A stretch of 64,000 nt of DNA from Streptomyces asiaticus (GCF_018138715.1 NZ_JAGSHX010000006.1:62001-126000), one strand, 5' to 3'. Counted from the stretch's first letter, positions 7,820 to 16,405 are shown. The notes: generated from the sequence alone by a model not told the origin. Made by a program: numbers and translations.

Positions 7820-9274
7820 ATGCCCAGCCCTTCCACCGCCCAGCCCACCGCCCAGATCGGCGTCACAGGGCTCGCCGTCATGGGGAGCAACCTCGCCCGC
7901 AACTTCGCCCGGCACGGGCACACCGTCGCTCTCCACAACCGCACGTTCGCCAAGACCAAGGCGCTGATGGAGGAGCACGGTCACGAGGGGAACTTCGTGC
8001 CGGCGGAGAGCGCCGAGGAGTTCGTCGCCTCGCTCCAGCGGCCCCGGCGGCTGATCATCATGGTCAAGGCGGGTGCGCCCACCGACGCCGTCATCGAGGA
8101 GTTCGCACCCCTCCTCGAAGAGGGCGACGTGATCATCGACGGGGGCAACGCCCACTTCGAGGACACCCGGCGCCGGGAGAAGTCTCTGCGCGAGCGCGGG
8201 CTGCACTTCGTGGGCACCGGCATCTCCGGCGGCGAGGAGGGCGCCCTCAACGGGCCCAGCATCATGCCCGGCGGATCGGTGGAATCCTACAAGTCCCTCG
8301 GCCCGCTGCTGGAGTCCATCTCCGCCAAGGTGGACGGCACCCCGTGCTGCACCCACATCGGGCCGGACGGCGCCGGCCACTTCGTGAAGATGGTGCACAA
8401 CGGCATCGAGTACGCGGACATGCAGCTCATCGCCGAGTCGTACGACCTGCTGCGGCGGGCGCTCGGCATGTCGCCCGGTGAGATCGCGGAGGTGTTCCGC
8501 ACCTGGAACGGCGGCCGCCTGGAGTCGTATCTGATCGAGATCACCGCCGAGGTGCTCGGGCACACCGACGCCGCCACCGGCAAGCCGTTCGTGGACGTGG
8601 TGCAGGACCAGGCGGAGCAGAAGGGCACCGGCCGCTGGACCGTGCAGACCGCGCTGGACCTGGGCGTGCCGGTGAGCGGGATCGCCGAGGCGGTGTTCGC
8701 CCGCTCGCTGTCCGGCCACGCGGAGCTGCGGGACGCCTCGCAGGGGCTGCCGGGCCCATCCGGCAAGGGGCTCACGGGGGCCGCCGCGGAGCGGTTCGCC
8801 GACGATGTCGAGCAGGCGCTGTACGCCTCGAAGATCGTGGCGTACGCGCAGGGCATCCACCAGATCGAGGCGGGCAGCCAGGAGTACGGCTGGGACATCG
8901 ACCCCGGGGCGGTCGCGCGGATCTGGCGCGGTGGCTGCATCATCCGGGCGCGGTTCCTCAACCGGATCACCGAGGCGTACGCCAAGGACCGCAAGCCCGT
9001 CACGCTGCTGACCGACGACCACTTCGCCGAGGCGCTGGGCGCGGCGCAGGACGCCTGGCGGCGGGTGGTGGCCACCTCGGTCGAGCTGGGCGTGCCGGCC
9101 CCGGGCTTCTCGGCGGCGCTGGCGTACTACGACGCGCTGCGCTCGGAGCGGCTGCCCGCCGCGCTGGTCCAGGGGCAGCGGGACTACTTCGGCGCGCACA
9201 CCTACCGGCGGGTGGACCGCGAGGGTTCGTTCCACACGCTGTGGGGCGGCGACCGCGACGAGCGTACGGCCTGA
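7820..9274 (+). CDS. gndA: 6-phosphogluconate dehydrogenase, decarboxylating (NADP-dependent)
   Basis: A protein of 484 residues from this start, the usual length for the 6PGDH long form. It oxidatively decarboxylates 6-phosphogluconate to ribulose 5-phosphate and makes NADPH in the pentose phosphate pathway. Visible motifs: Rossmann loop GVTGLAVMGSNLARN near 13, IIDGGNAHFEDT, the family signature GTGISGGEEGALNGPSIMPGG (near 135), the catalytic Lys/Asn block GHFVKMVHNGIEYADMQ (near 190), EQKGTGRWTVQ (near 270), and C-terminal substrate residues in QRDYFGAHTYRR. An in-frame ATG at 7793 has AAGGA close upstream and would add 9 residues; 7820 is preferred because its protein is closer to the family start. 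NADPH from this enzyme would support polyketide reduction, but that link is only an inference. Confidence 0.95.
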   Translation: MPSPSTAQPTAQIGVTGLAVMGSNLARNFARHGHTVALHNRTFAKTKALMEEHGHEGNFVPAESAEEFVASLQRPRRLIIMVKAGAPTDAVIEEFAPLLEEGDVIIDGGNAHFEDTRRREKSLRERGLHFVGTGISGGEEGALNGPSIMPGGSVESYKSLGPLLESISAKVDGTPCCTHIGPDGAGHFVKMVHNGIEYADMQLIAESYDLLRRALGMSPGEIAEVFRTWNGGRLESYLIEITAEVLGHTDAATGKPFVDVVQDQAEQKGTGRWTVQTALDLGVPVSGIAEAVFARSLSGHAELRDASQGLPGPSGKGLTGAAAERFADDVEQALYASKIVAYAQGIHQIEAGSQEYGWDIDPGAVARIWRGGCIIRARFLNRITEAYAKDRKPVTLLTDDHFAEALGAAQDAWRRVVATSVELGVPAPGFSAALAYYDALRSERLPAALVQGQRDYFGAHTYRRVDREGSFHTLWGGDRDERTA

Positions 9275-9279
9275 GGGCC

Positions 9280-9327
9280 GCGACGGCCGTGCCCCTGCCC
9301 AGGATTCCGGCGGGGCACGGCCGTCGC
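9280..9327. terminator. bidirectional hairpin terminator between gndA and the MFS gene
   Basis: A perfect 16-bp stem, left arm 9280-9295 (GCGACGGCCGTGCCCC) and right arm 9312-9327, with a 16-base loop. It lies 5 bases past the gndA stop and downstream of the convergent MFS gene. Confidence 0.8.
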
Positions 9328-9343
9328 GCTGTGGTGCCGTTGT

Positions 9344-9397
9344 GCCGCGGCCGCGCCGTCAGGGCGTGTAGCCGCGGCCGCGCCGTCAGGGCGTGTA
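9344..9397. repeat. 27-bp exact tandem duplication covering the MFS stop codon
   Basis: Two identical 27-bp units (9344-9370, 9371-9397) stand head to tail. The second contains the last codons and stop (complement 9388-9386) of the MFS gene; the first is an extra copy of that 3' end, including a second in-frame-like stop context, just downstream. Confidence 0.85.
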
Positions 9398-10750
9398 GCG
9401 GCGGAACGCGGGCACCGCGACGGCGAGCCCGAGTGTGCTGACGGCCACCAGCAGCCCGCCCGCGGCGACCGCCGCGCGGGCCCCGAGGAGCGAGCCCGCG
9501 GTGCCGTGCAGCAGATCGGCGATGCGCGGGCCGCCCGCCACCACCACGGTGAACACGCCCTGCATCCGGCCGCGCATGTCGTCGGTGGCGGCGGCCTGGA
9601 GGATCGTCCCGCGGAAGACCATCGAGACCATGTCGGCCACGCCCGCGAGGGCGAGGAAGGCCACCGCCCACCACAGGTTGAGGCTGAGCCCGAATCCGGT
9701 GATGGCCACGCCCCAGGCCACCACGGCGGCGATGACCATCAAGCCGTGGCGGCGGGCGCGGGAGAAGGTGCCGGACAGCAGACCGCCGGCCACCGCGCCG
9801 AGCGGGATCGCCGCGAAGAGCAGGCCGAGCGCGAACCCCTCGCCCCAGGGCGCGTAGGTGTGCGCGGCGAGCTGGGGGAAGAGCGCGCGGGGCATGCCGA
9901 AGACCATGGCGATGATGTCGGCGAGGAAGGACATCAGCAGGATGCGGTGGGCGGCGATGTACCGGAAGCCGTCGGCCACATCGCGCCATCCGCCCCGCCG
10001 CGCGCCGCCCGTGGCGCCCTCGGTGAGGGGCGGCAGGGCGGGCAGCCGCCAGACGGCCCACAGGGTGACGCACAGCGCCACGGCGTCGATGAGGTAGAGC
10101 GCGGGCAGGCCGAGGACGGGGATCAGGGCGCCCGCGAGCAGCGGGCCGAGGATCATGCCCGTCTGGGCGACGGTGGACTGGAGGGCGCCCGCGGCGGGCA
10201 GTTCGTCGGCGGGGACGAGACGGGCGACGGAGGCGCTGCGGGCCGGGGAGTTCATGCCGAAGAAGCCCTGCTGGACGGCGAGCAGCACCATGAGCAGCGC
10301 CACCGAGTCCAGACCGGCGAAGGACTGCGCCCAGAACAGCACCGAGGTGACGGCGATGCCCACGTTGGTGACGAGCATCAGGGTGCGCCGGTCCATCCGG
10401 TCGGCCACCACCCCGCCCCACAGCGCGAAGACCACCAGTGGGAGGAGTCCGGCGAAGCTGGCGTAGCCGACCCACGCCGACGAGCCGGTGATGTCGTAGA
10501 TCTGCTTGGGCACGGCGACGGCGGTGAGCTGGCTGCCGATGGCGGTGACGGTGGTGGAACTCCACAGCCGGCGGAAGGGGCGGTGGCGCAGCGGCCGGGT
10601 GTCCATCACCCAGCGGCGCCAGCCGGGTCTCGGCGGCGGGGCGGTGTCCCCGGCGCCGAGGGGCGCGTCCTCGGCGGCGGCTGTGGGTTCTATGTCGTCG
10701 TCGCTGCTTCGAGCGGTCTCCACGGCTGGTTCGATTCCTCCTACATCCAT
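9386..10750 (-). CDS. MFS exporter (EntS-like, MFS_3 family)
   Basis: A 454-residue major facilitator transporter. After a 45-residue acidic cytosolic N-terminus come about 12 hydrophobic segments. The first pair is joined by the MFS loop motif WGGVVADRMDRRTLML (about residues 100-115; G-x-x-x-D-R-x-x-R-R), and QQGFFGMNSPARSASVARLVP is typical of the EntS/MFS_3 exporters, which pump siderophores or drugs out with proton exchange. The substrate is unknown. ATG 10750 follows a weak ribosome site; a hairpin (10753-10784) lies in the leader, just after the XdhC-like gene on the same strand, so the two may be partly co-transcribed. Confidence 0.88.
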   Translation of the reverse strand: MDVGGIEPAVETARSSDDDIEPTAAAEDAPLGAGDTAPPPRPGWRRWVMDTRPLRHRPFRRLWSSTTVTAIGSQLTAVAVPKQIYDITGSSAWVGYASFAGLLPLVVFALWGGVVADRMDRRTLMLVTNVGIAVTSVLFWAQSFAGLDSVALLMVLLAVQQGFFGMNSPARSASVARLVPADELPAAGALQSTVAQTGMILGPLLAGALIPVLGLPALYLIDAVALCVTLWAVWRLPALPPLTEGATGGARRGGWRDVADGFRYIAAHRILLMSFLADIIAMVFGMPRALFPQLAAHTYAPWGEGFALGLLFAAIPLGAVAGGLLSGTFSRARRHGLMVIAAVVAWGVAITGFGLSLNLWWAVAFLALAGVADMVSMVFRGTILQAAATDDMRGRMQGVFTVVVAGGPRIADLLHGTAGSLLGARAAVAAGGLLVAVSTLGLAVAVPAFRRYTP

Positions 10751-10752
10751 TC

Positions 10753-10784
10753 GGGCCGGGAACCATTGTGACGATCCCCGGCCC
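10753..10784 (-). terminator. hairpin between the XdhC-like gene and the MFS gene
   Basis: An 8-bp stem GGGCCGGG (10753-10760) / CCCGGCCC (10777-10784) with a 16-base loop fills the 50-bp gap. It may terminate the XdhC-like transcript or attenuate readthrough into the MFS gene. Confidence 0.45.
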
Positions 10785-10800
10785 GGGCCGTGGCCCCGTC

Positions 10801-11961
10801 TCAGCCTCCGGCCGCGGACCGCATCGGCTCCTGACTGTGGATGCTGCCGCTGAGGGAGGTCAGCCGGGTGCCGCTGCCGCCCCAGCGGTCGGCGATGATC
10901 TCGGCCGCGATGCTGACGGCGGTCTCCTCCGGGGTACGGGCGCCGAGGTCCAGGCCGATCGGCGAGGCGAGCTTGGCCAGCGCCTCCTCGCCGAGACCGG
11001 TGGCGCGCAGCCGGCGGAGCCGGTCGTCGTGGGTGCGGCGCGAGCCCATGGCGCCCACGTAGGCCAGCGGCAGGCGCAGGGCGACGTCCAGCAGCGGCAC
11101 GTCGAACTTGGGGTCGTGGGTGAGCACACAGACCACCGTGCGTTCGTCGATCCGGCCCGCCTCCGCCTCGGCGCGCAGATAGCGGTGCGGCCAGTCGGTC
11201 ACCACCTCGTGTGCCTCGGGGAAGCGGCGCGGGGTGGCGAAGACGGGCCGTGCGTCGCACACGGTGACGTGGTAGCCGAGGTAGGCGCCGATCCGGGCCA
11301 TGGCCGCCGCGAAGTCCACGGCGCCGAAGACCAGCATCCGCGGCGGGGTGGCGTGGACCGAGACGAACAGGGTGAGTTCCTCGTCCATGCGGACGCCGTC
11401 GTAGCCGAAGCGCAGGGTCTCGGTGCGCCCGCCCGCCAGCAGTCCGCGCGCGTCCTCGGCGACGGCCCCGTCCAGCCGTCCGGAGCCGAGGGATCCGGAG
11501 GTGCCGTCGGGCCGTACGACCAGCCGGCGGCCCAGCCGTCCCTCCGGGTCGGGCCCGTCGACGGCCACGCAGATCACCTCGGCCACCGGCTCCCCGGCGG
11601 CCACCGCCTCGGCCACCTCGCCCAGTTCGGGGAAGCCCGTGGGGTCGATCCGCTCCACATAGACATCGATGATTCCGCCGCAGGTCAGCCCGACCGCGAA
11701 GGCGTCGTCGTCGCTGACGCCATAGCGCTCCAGCACGGGCCTGCCGCTGTCGGTCACCTCCTGGGCCAGTTCATAGACGGCGCCCTCGACACAGCCGCCG
11801 GAGACGCTGCCGATCGCCGCGCCATCGGGTCCGACCAGCATGGACGTCCCGGGCGGCAGCGGAGAGGAATGCCAGGTCGCCACCACCGTGGCCCGGGCGA
11901 ACGGCTCGCCCTCGCCCCACCATCGGTGCATCTGCGCTACGACGTCCCGCATGGAATTCAT
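10801..11961 (-). CDS. XdhC/CoxI-family molybdenum cofactor maturation protein (PaoD-like)
   Basis: A 386-residue protein with an N-terminal XdhC/CoxI domain (MHRWWGEGEPFARATVVATW, then GSVSGGCVEGAVYELA near 55) and a C-terminal NAD-binding-like XdhC_C domain (MLVFGAVDFAAAMARIGAYLGYHVTVCDARPVFAT near 205-240, LTHDPKFDVPLL, YVGAMGSRRTHDDR, IGLDLGARTPEETAVSIAAEI). The family binds the molybdenum cofactor, helps sulfurate it and inserts it into xanthine-dehydrogenase-type enzymes. ATG 11961 has GAGGAG 5 nt upstream. It is divergent from, and adjacent to, the aldehyde oxidoreductase operon it presumably serves, sharing a 41-bp control region with a perfect palindrome. Confidence 0.92.
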   Translation of the reverse strand: MNSMRDVVAQMHRWWGEGEPFARATVVATWHSSPLPPGTSMLVGPDGAAIGSVSGGCVEGAVYELAQEVTDSGRPVLERYGVSDDDAFAVGLTCGGIIDVYVERIDPTGFPELGEVAEAVAAGEPVAEVICVAVDGPDPEGRLGRRLVVRPDGTSGSLGSGRLDGAVAEDARGLLAGGRTETLRFGYDGVRMDEELTLFVSVHATPPRMLVFGAVDFAAAMARIGAYLGYHVTVCDARPVFATPRRFPEAHEVVTDWPHRYLRAEAEAGRIDERTVVCVLTHDPKFDVPLLDVALRLPLAYVGAMGSRRTHDDRLRRLRATGLGEEALAKLASPIGLDLGARTPEETAVSIAAEIIADRWGGSGTRLTSLSGSIHSQEPMRSAAGG

Positions 11962-11989
11962 ATCTCCTCGCCACGGATGTAAGAGGTTG

Positions 11990-12004
11990 ATACATTCAAT
12001 GTAT
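11990..12004. promoter_or_regulatory. perfect palindrome over the start of the oxidoreductase operon (operator candidate)
   Basis: ATACATTCAATGTAT is a perfect 7-1-7 inverted repeat in an otherwise GC-rich region; it covers the first bases of the ATG at 12003. Its left half TACATT (11991-11996) also fits a Streptomyces -10 (TANNNT) placed 6 nt before the ATG, as in leaderless promoters. A dimeric repressor bound here would block that promoter and perhaps the divergent gene. The TetR protein encoded at the end of the operon (15758) is the obvious candidate. Confidence 0.6.
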
Positions 12005-12590
12005 GAGCCTCTCACATCACTCACCGAGTAGCGACATCACCTTGCGGATCAACGGCACGTCCCATTCCCTGACGATCGACAACCGGACGACCCTGCTCGA
12101 TGTGCTGCGCGAGCGGCTGGGGCTCACCGGCACCAAGAAGGGCTGTGACCACGGTCAGTGCGGGGCCTGCACGGTGCTGGTGGACGGTGAGCGGGTGAAC
12201 AGCTGCCTGATGTTCGCGGTGACCGCCGAGGAGCGCGAGATCGTCTCCATCGAGGGCGTGGCGGCGCTGTCGGACGGCGGGGAGCTGCACCCGGTGCAGC
12301 GCGCCTTCCTCGACCACGACGGGCTCCAGTGCGGCTATTGCACCCCGGGCCAGATCTGCTCCGCCATCGGGGCGCTGGGCGAGGCCGGGCGCGGCTGGCC
12401 CAGCCATGTCACCGAGGACACCGCCACCGGGGTGGCCGATGTCTCCGCGCTGGACGCGCGGGAGGTGCGCGAGCGGATGAGCGGCAACCTGTGCCGCTGC
12501 GGCGCGTACAACGGGATCGTCGAGGCCGTGCTGGAGGCCGCGGGCGCCCGAGGCGCCCAGGACACGGCCACCGTCGGGGGTGCCCGATGA
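12003..12590 (+). CDS. aldehyde/xanthine oxidoreductase small subunit, two [2Fe-2S] clusters (PaoA/YagT-like)
   Basis: A 195-residue iron-sulfur subunit of the molybdenum hydroxylase family. The plant-type ferredoxin domain has K-G-C-D-H-G-Q-C-G-A-C-T and a fourth Cys in VNSCLM (residues about 47-75). The helical second-cluster domain has CGYCTPGQICSA (near 110) and GNLCRCGAYNGI (near 163). It passes electrons from the molybdenum site to FAD in the neighbouring subunit. No Tat-type leader of the kind found on E. coli PaoA is visible, so the enzyme is probably cytosolic. No ribosome site precedes ATG 12003; a leaderless transcript is likely. It overlaps the next gene by ATGA. Confidence 0.93.
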   Translation: MSLSHHSPSSDITLRINGTSHSLTIDNRTTLLDVLRERLGLTGTKKGCDHGQCGACTVLVDGERVNSCLMFAVTAEEREIVSIEGVAALSDGGELHPVQRAFLDHDGLQCGYCTPGQICSAIGALGEAGRGWPSHVTEDTATGVADVSALDAREVRERMSGNLCRCGAYNGIVEAVLEAAGARGAQDTATVGGAR

Positions 12591-13588
12591 AGGAGTTCGC
12601 CTACGCCCGCGCGGGCGACGCCGCCGAGGCGGCCGCGCTGATCGCCCAGCGCCCCGATGCCACCTATCTCGGCGGCGGCACCAATCTGGTGGACCTGATG
12701 AAGCTCGGCGTCACCGACCCGGGTCTGCTCATCGACGTCTCCCGGCTGCCGTACGACCGGATCGAGCACCGCGCGGACGGCTCCGTGCTCATCGGCGCCA
12801 CCGTGCGCAACGGCGCGCTGGCGGGCGATCCGGGCATCCGTGAGCGCTTCCCGCTGCTGTCCCAGGCGCTGCTGGCGGGGGCCTCCGGGCAGCTGCGCAC
12901 GGTCGCCACGGTGGGCGGCAATCTGCTCCAGCGCACCCGCTGCGGGTACTTCCAGGACGTGACCAAGCCGTGCAACAAGCGCGAGCCGGGCACCGGGTGC
13001 CCGGCGATCCAGGGCGCGCACCGCGATCTGGCCGTGCTGGGCACCTCCGACCACTGCGTGGCCTCCCACCCCTCCGACATGGCGGTGGCGCTGGTGGCGC
13101 TCGACGCGGTGGCGCACGTGCGGTCGGTGGACGGCGGCTCGCGCGCCGTTCCGGTGGCGGAGTTGTATCTGCCGCCCGGCGACACACCGCACCGGGAGAC
13201 CGTCCTGGACCACGGCGACCTCATCACCGCCGTGGAGCTGCCCCCGCCGCCGCACGGTGCCCGGATGCGCTACCGCAAGGTGCGCGACCGCTGGTCGTAC
13301 GCCTTCGCGCTGGTGAGCGTCGCCACCGCGGTGTCCGTGGCCGAGGACGGCTCGCTGCGGGACGTGCGGATCGCGCTCGGCGGAGTGGCGCCGCGGCCGT
13401 GGCGCGCCCGGATCGCCGAGGAGCGGCTGCACGGCGCCCGGCCGGACGAGGAGACGCTGCGCGAGGCGGCGCAAGCCGAGCTGGCCGAGGCTCGGCCACT
13501 TCCCGACAACGCCTTCAAGGTCGACCTGGCCACTGATCTGATCGTCGCGGGCGTCCGCGACCTCGTCGCGAGGAGGGATCGCGCATGA
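12587..13588 (+). CDS. aldehyde oxidoreductase FAD subunit with an extra Fe-S cysteine loop (PaoB/YagS-like)
   Basis: A 333-residue FAD-binding subunit (CO dehydrogenase flavoprotein family). The FAD site shows YLGGGTNLVDLMK (near 28) and TVATVGGNLLQRTRCGYF (near 105-122). It is followed by a Cys-bearing insertion (RTRCGYFQDVTKPCNKREPG, then TGCPAIQG and TSDHCVASHPSD). This four-Cys loop is absent from ordinary xanthine dehydrogenase medium subunits but present in PaoB and 4-hydroxybenzoyl-CoA reductase HcrB, where it holds a [4Fe-4S] cluster. That favours an aldehyde oxidoreductase of PaoABC type over xanthine dehydrogenase. The start overlaps the previous stop (ATGA) and the stop overlaps the next start, so the three subunits are translationally coupled. 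Confidence 0.92.
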   Translation: MKEFAYARAGDAAEAAALIAQRPDATYLGGGTNLVDLMKLGVTDPGLLIDVSRLPYDRIEHRADGSVLIGATVRNGALAGDPGIRERFPLLSQALLAGASGQLRTVATVGGNLLQRTRCGYFQDVTKPCNKREPGTGCPAIQGAHRDLAVLGTSDHCVASHPSDMAVALVALDAVAHVRSVDGGSRAVPVAELYLPPGDTPHRETVLDHGDLITAVELPPPPHGARMRYRKVRDRWSYAFALVSVATAVSVAEDGSLRDVRIALGGVAPRPWRARIAEERLHGARPDEETLREAAQAELAEARPLPDNAFKVDLATDLIVAGVRDLVARRDRA

Positions 13589-15747
13589 CCACCGTCGAAC
13601 AGAGCGTCGGCGCCCCGGTGACCCGGGTCGACGGCCTGGACAAGGTGACCGGGGCGGCGCGCTACGCCTATGAGTTCCCCACCCGGGACGTGAGTTACGT
13701 ATGGCCGGTGCAGGCCACCATCGCCCGCGGCCGGGTGACGGAGGTGGACTCCGCCCCCGCGCTGGCCCTGCCCGGTGTGCTGGCGGTGCTCGACCACACG
13801 GGCGCCCCGCGGCTGAACGCGGAGGCGCAGGCGAGCGCGGACCTCTTCGTGCTTCAGTCCCCTCAGGTGGCGTACCACGGCCAGATCGTGGCCGCCGTGG
13901 TGGCCACCTCGCTGGAGGCGGCGCGCGAGGGCGCGGCGGCGGTCCGGGTGAGCTATGAGCGGGAGCCGCACGATGTGGTACTGCGCGCCGACGACGAGCG
14001 GCTGGAGATCGCCGAGACGGTGACCGACGGCAGCCCGGGTCTGGTGGAGCGCGGTGACGCCGATGGCGCCTGGGCCACCGCCCCGGTGCGGGTGGACGCC
14101 ACGTACACCACTCCGGTGGAGCATCCGAGCCCGATGGAGCCGCATGCCACCATCGCGGTGTGGGACGAGGACCGGCTGACGCTGTTCAACTCCGACCAGG
14201 GTCCCTATATGAGCGCGCAGCTGATGTCCGCGCTGTTCGGGATCGAGCTGGGCGCGGTGGAGATCGTGGCCGAGTACATCGGCGGGGGGTTCGGCTCCAA
14301 GGGCATTCCGCGCTCGCCGACGGTGCTGGCGGCGCTCGCCGCGCGGGCCGTCGAACGGCCGGTGAAGATCGCCCTGACCCGGCAGCAGATGTTCCAGCTG
14401 ATCCCCTACCGCTCCCCCACGATCCAGCGGGTGCGGCTGGGCGCCGAGCGCGACGGCCGGCTGACGGTGATCCAGCACGAGTCGGTGCAGCAGCGCTCGA
14501 CCCAGGTGCCGTTCGCCGACCAGACGGTGTCCTCGACGCGGATGATGTACGCGGCGCCCCACGCCCGTACGACGGTGAAGGTGGCGCCGCTCGATGTGAT
14601 GACGCCCGCCTGGTTCCGCGCCCCCGGCCACACCCCGGGGATGTTCGCGCTGGAGTCGGCCGTCGACGAGTTGGCCGGGGCGCTGGGCATGGACCCGGTG
14701 GAGCTGCGGATCCGCAACGAGCCGGAGACCGACCCGGAGAGCGGCAAGCCGTTCAGCAGCCGCAACCTGGTGGCCTGTCTGCGCGAGGGCGCGGCGCGGT
14801 TCGGCTGGGAGCGCCGTGATCCGGCGCCGGGGATCCGGCGTGAGGGGCGCTGGCTGCTGGGCACCGGTGTGGCCGCCTCGCACCACCCGGACTACACCTT
14901 CCCCTCCTCCGCGGTGGCGCGCGCCGAGGAGGACGGGACGTACCGGGTGCGCATCGGCGCGGCCGACCTGGGCACGGGCGCCCGTACCGCCCTCACCCAG
15001 GTGGCGGCGGACGCGCTCGGCATTCCGCTGTCGCGGCTGCGGCTGGAGATCGGGCGCGCCTCGCTGGGCATGGCGCCGTTCGCGGGCGGTTCGCTCGGCA
15101 CCGCATCGTGGGGCTGGGCGGTGGACAAGGCGTGCCGTGCGCTGTTGAAGGAGCTGGACACCTACGGGGGTGTGGTCCCGGACGGCGGTCTGGAGGTGGT
15201 GGCCGACACCGCCGAGGACCTGGAGCAGCGGGCGGATCTGTCACGGCACACCTTCGGGGCGCAGTTCGCCCAGGTGCGGGTGGACGGCGACACCGGTGAG
15301 ATCCGGGTGGACCGGATGCTGGGCGTGTTCGCCGCCGGGCGGATCGTCAATCCGCACACCGCGCGCTCCCAGTTCCTCGGGGCCATGACGATGGGTCTGT
15401 CGATGGCGCTGCTGGAGATCGGCGAGGTCGATCCGGTCTTCGGCGACTTCGCCAACCATGACTTCGCGGGCTATCACATCGCCGCCCACGCCGACGTTCC
15501 GCGACTGGACGTGGTGCTGCTGGAGGAGGACGACAACACCACCAACCCGGTGGGCGCCAAGGGCATCGGCGAACTGGGCATCGTGGGCGCGGCGGCGGCC
15601 ATCGGAAACGCCTTCCACCATGCCACCGGAGAGCGGGTGCGGGATCTGCCGATCCGCATCGAGCGCTCGCGGGACGCCCTGCGGGCCGCCCGGGCCGCCG
15701 AAAGGCGCAGGCCAGGGGCGGGTGAGCCGGAATCGCGGGTCGGGTAG
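13585..15747 (+). CDS. aldehyde oxidoreductase molybdenum-binding large subunit (PaoC/YagR-like)
   Basis: A 720-residue molybdopterin subunit, close to the roughly 730 of PaoC. It begins with the small hammerhead domain (VTRVDGLDKVTGAARYAYEF), then the cofactor-binding domains: GGGFGSKG near 232, AWFRAPGHTPGM near 340, the QG-type loop replaced by GAADLGTGARTALTQ near 460, and FAGGSLGTASWGW near 495. The catalytic Glu is in GAKGIGELGIVGAAAAIGNA near 660. The enzyme hydroxylates an aldehyde (or heterocycle) using water. The short length, the partner with a cysteine-rich loop and the XdhC-like factor support an aldehyde detoxifying enzyme, but the substrate is unproven. Confidence 0.93.
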   Translation: MTTVEQSVGAPVTRVDGLDKVTGAARYAYEFPTRDVSYVWPVQATIARGRVTEVDSAPALALPGVLAVLDHTGAPRLNAEAQASADLFVLQSPQVAYHGQIVAAVVATSLEAAREGAAAVRVSYEREPHDVVLRADDERLEIAETVTDGSPGLVERGDADGAWATAPVRVDATYTTPVEHPSPMEPHATIAVWDEDRLTLFNSDQGPYMSAQLMSALFGIELGAVEIVAEYIGGGFGSKGIPRSPTVLAALAARAVERPVKIALTRQQMFQLIPYRSPTIQRVRLGAERDGRLTVIQHESVQQRSTQVPFADQTVSSTRMMYAAPHARTTVKVAPLDVMTPAWFRAPGHTPGMFALESAVDELAGALGMDPVELRIRNEPETDPESGKPFSSRNLVACLREGAARFGWERRDPAPGIRREGRWLLGTGVAASHHPDYTFPSSAVARAEEDGTYRVRIGAADLGTGARTALTQVAADALGIPLSRLRLEIGRASLGMAPFAGGSLGTASWGWAVDKACRALLKELDTYGGVVPDGGLEVVADTAEDLEQRADLSRHTFGAQFAQVRVDGDTGEIRVDRMLGVFAAGRIVNPHTARSQFLGAMTMGLSMALLEIGEVDPVFGDFANHDFAGYHIAAHADVPRLDVVLLEEDDNTTNPVGAKGIGELGIVGAAAAIGNAFHHATGERVRDLPIRIERSRDALRAARAAERRRPGAGEPESRVG

Positions 15748-15757
15748 GGTCACCCGA

Positions 15758-16405
15758 ATGGCACCCACCCCGAAGGGACGCGCCACCTACCACCACGGCG
15801 ACCTGGCCGCCGCGCTGGTGCAGACGACCCTGGAGATCATCGACGAGGTCGGAGTGCGCGGCTTCTCCGTGGCGGAGGCCGCGCGCCGCACCTGTGTGAG
15901 CCCGGGCGCGCCGTACCGCCACTTCGCCGACCGTGACGCGCTGCTCGCGGCCGCCGCCCTGGAGGTCTCGCGGCGGCTGCGGGCCATCTACCTGGACACG
16001 GTGGCCGACGTCGAGTCCGCCCAGGAGCGGCTGGCGACGGTGGCGGGCACCTTCGTGCGCACGGCGGCCCGCTACCGCGGCGGGCTGGACATCCTCTTCG
16101 CGCCGGGGCTGCGGGCCACCCATCCGGAGCTACGGGACAGCAGCAGGGAGTTCGTGGATCTGCTGCTGCCCAGCGCCTTCGAGGTGGTCGCCCCGGGCGA
16201 TGCCGCGGTGACGGCGGTGGCGTTGCTCGACGCCCTGCACGCGCTCGCCCGCGGCTATGTCGCCCAATTGCTGGAAGGGAAGTTCGGCGATCCGGATGAC
16301 GTGGTCGAGGAGGTCGCCATCCGGGCGACCCGGGCCGCGAGGGCGCTGGTGGCGGGCTACGGCGTGCCGTCCGGGCCGTTCGGCGAGGAGGGCCGGGACC
16401 GCTGA
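15758..16405 (+). CDS. TetR/AcrR family transcriptional regulator
   Basis: A 215-residue TetR-type repressor. The N-terminal DNA-binding domain reads YHHGDLAAALVQTTLEIIDEVGVRGFSVAEAARRTCVSPGAPYRHFADRDALLAA (residues 10-65), with the HTH in VAEAARRTCVSPGAPYRHF; the rest is the helical ligand and dimer domain (WHG-type C-terminus). The start is 10 bases after the oxidoreductase stop, so it is cotranscribed with the operon it probably controls through the 11990-12004 palindrome. An aldehyde or related metabolite is a plausible inducer; this is inference. Confidence 0.9.
   Translation: MAPTPKGRATYHHGDLAAALVQTTLEIIDEVGVRGFSVAEAARRTCVSPGAPYRHFADRDALLAAAALEVSRRLRAIYLDTVADVESAQERLATVAGTFVRTAARYRGGLDILFAPGLRATHPELRDSSREFVDLLLPSAFEVVAPGDAAVTAVALLDALHALARGYVAQLLEGKFGDPDDVVEEVAIRATRAARALVAGYGVPSGPFGEEGRDR

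Noticed and set aside
10751..11260. Long N-terminal extension of the MFS exporter over the XdhC-like gene
   Set aside because: The extension is read in a shadow frame of a gene with clear XdhC domains; ATG 10750 gives a normal MFS length.
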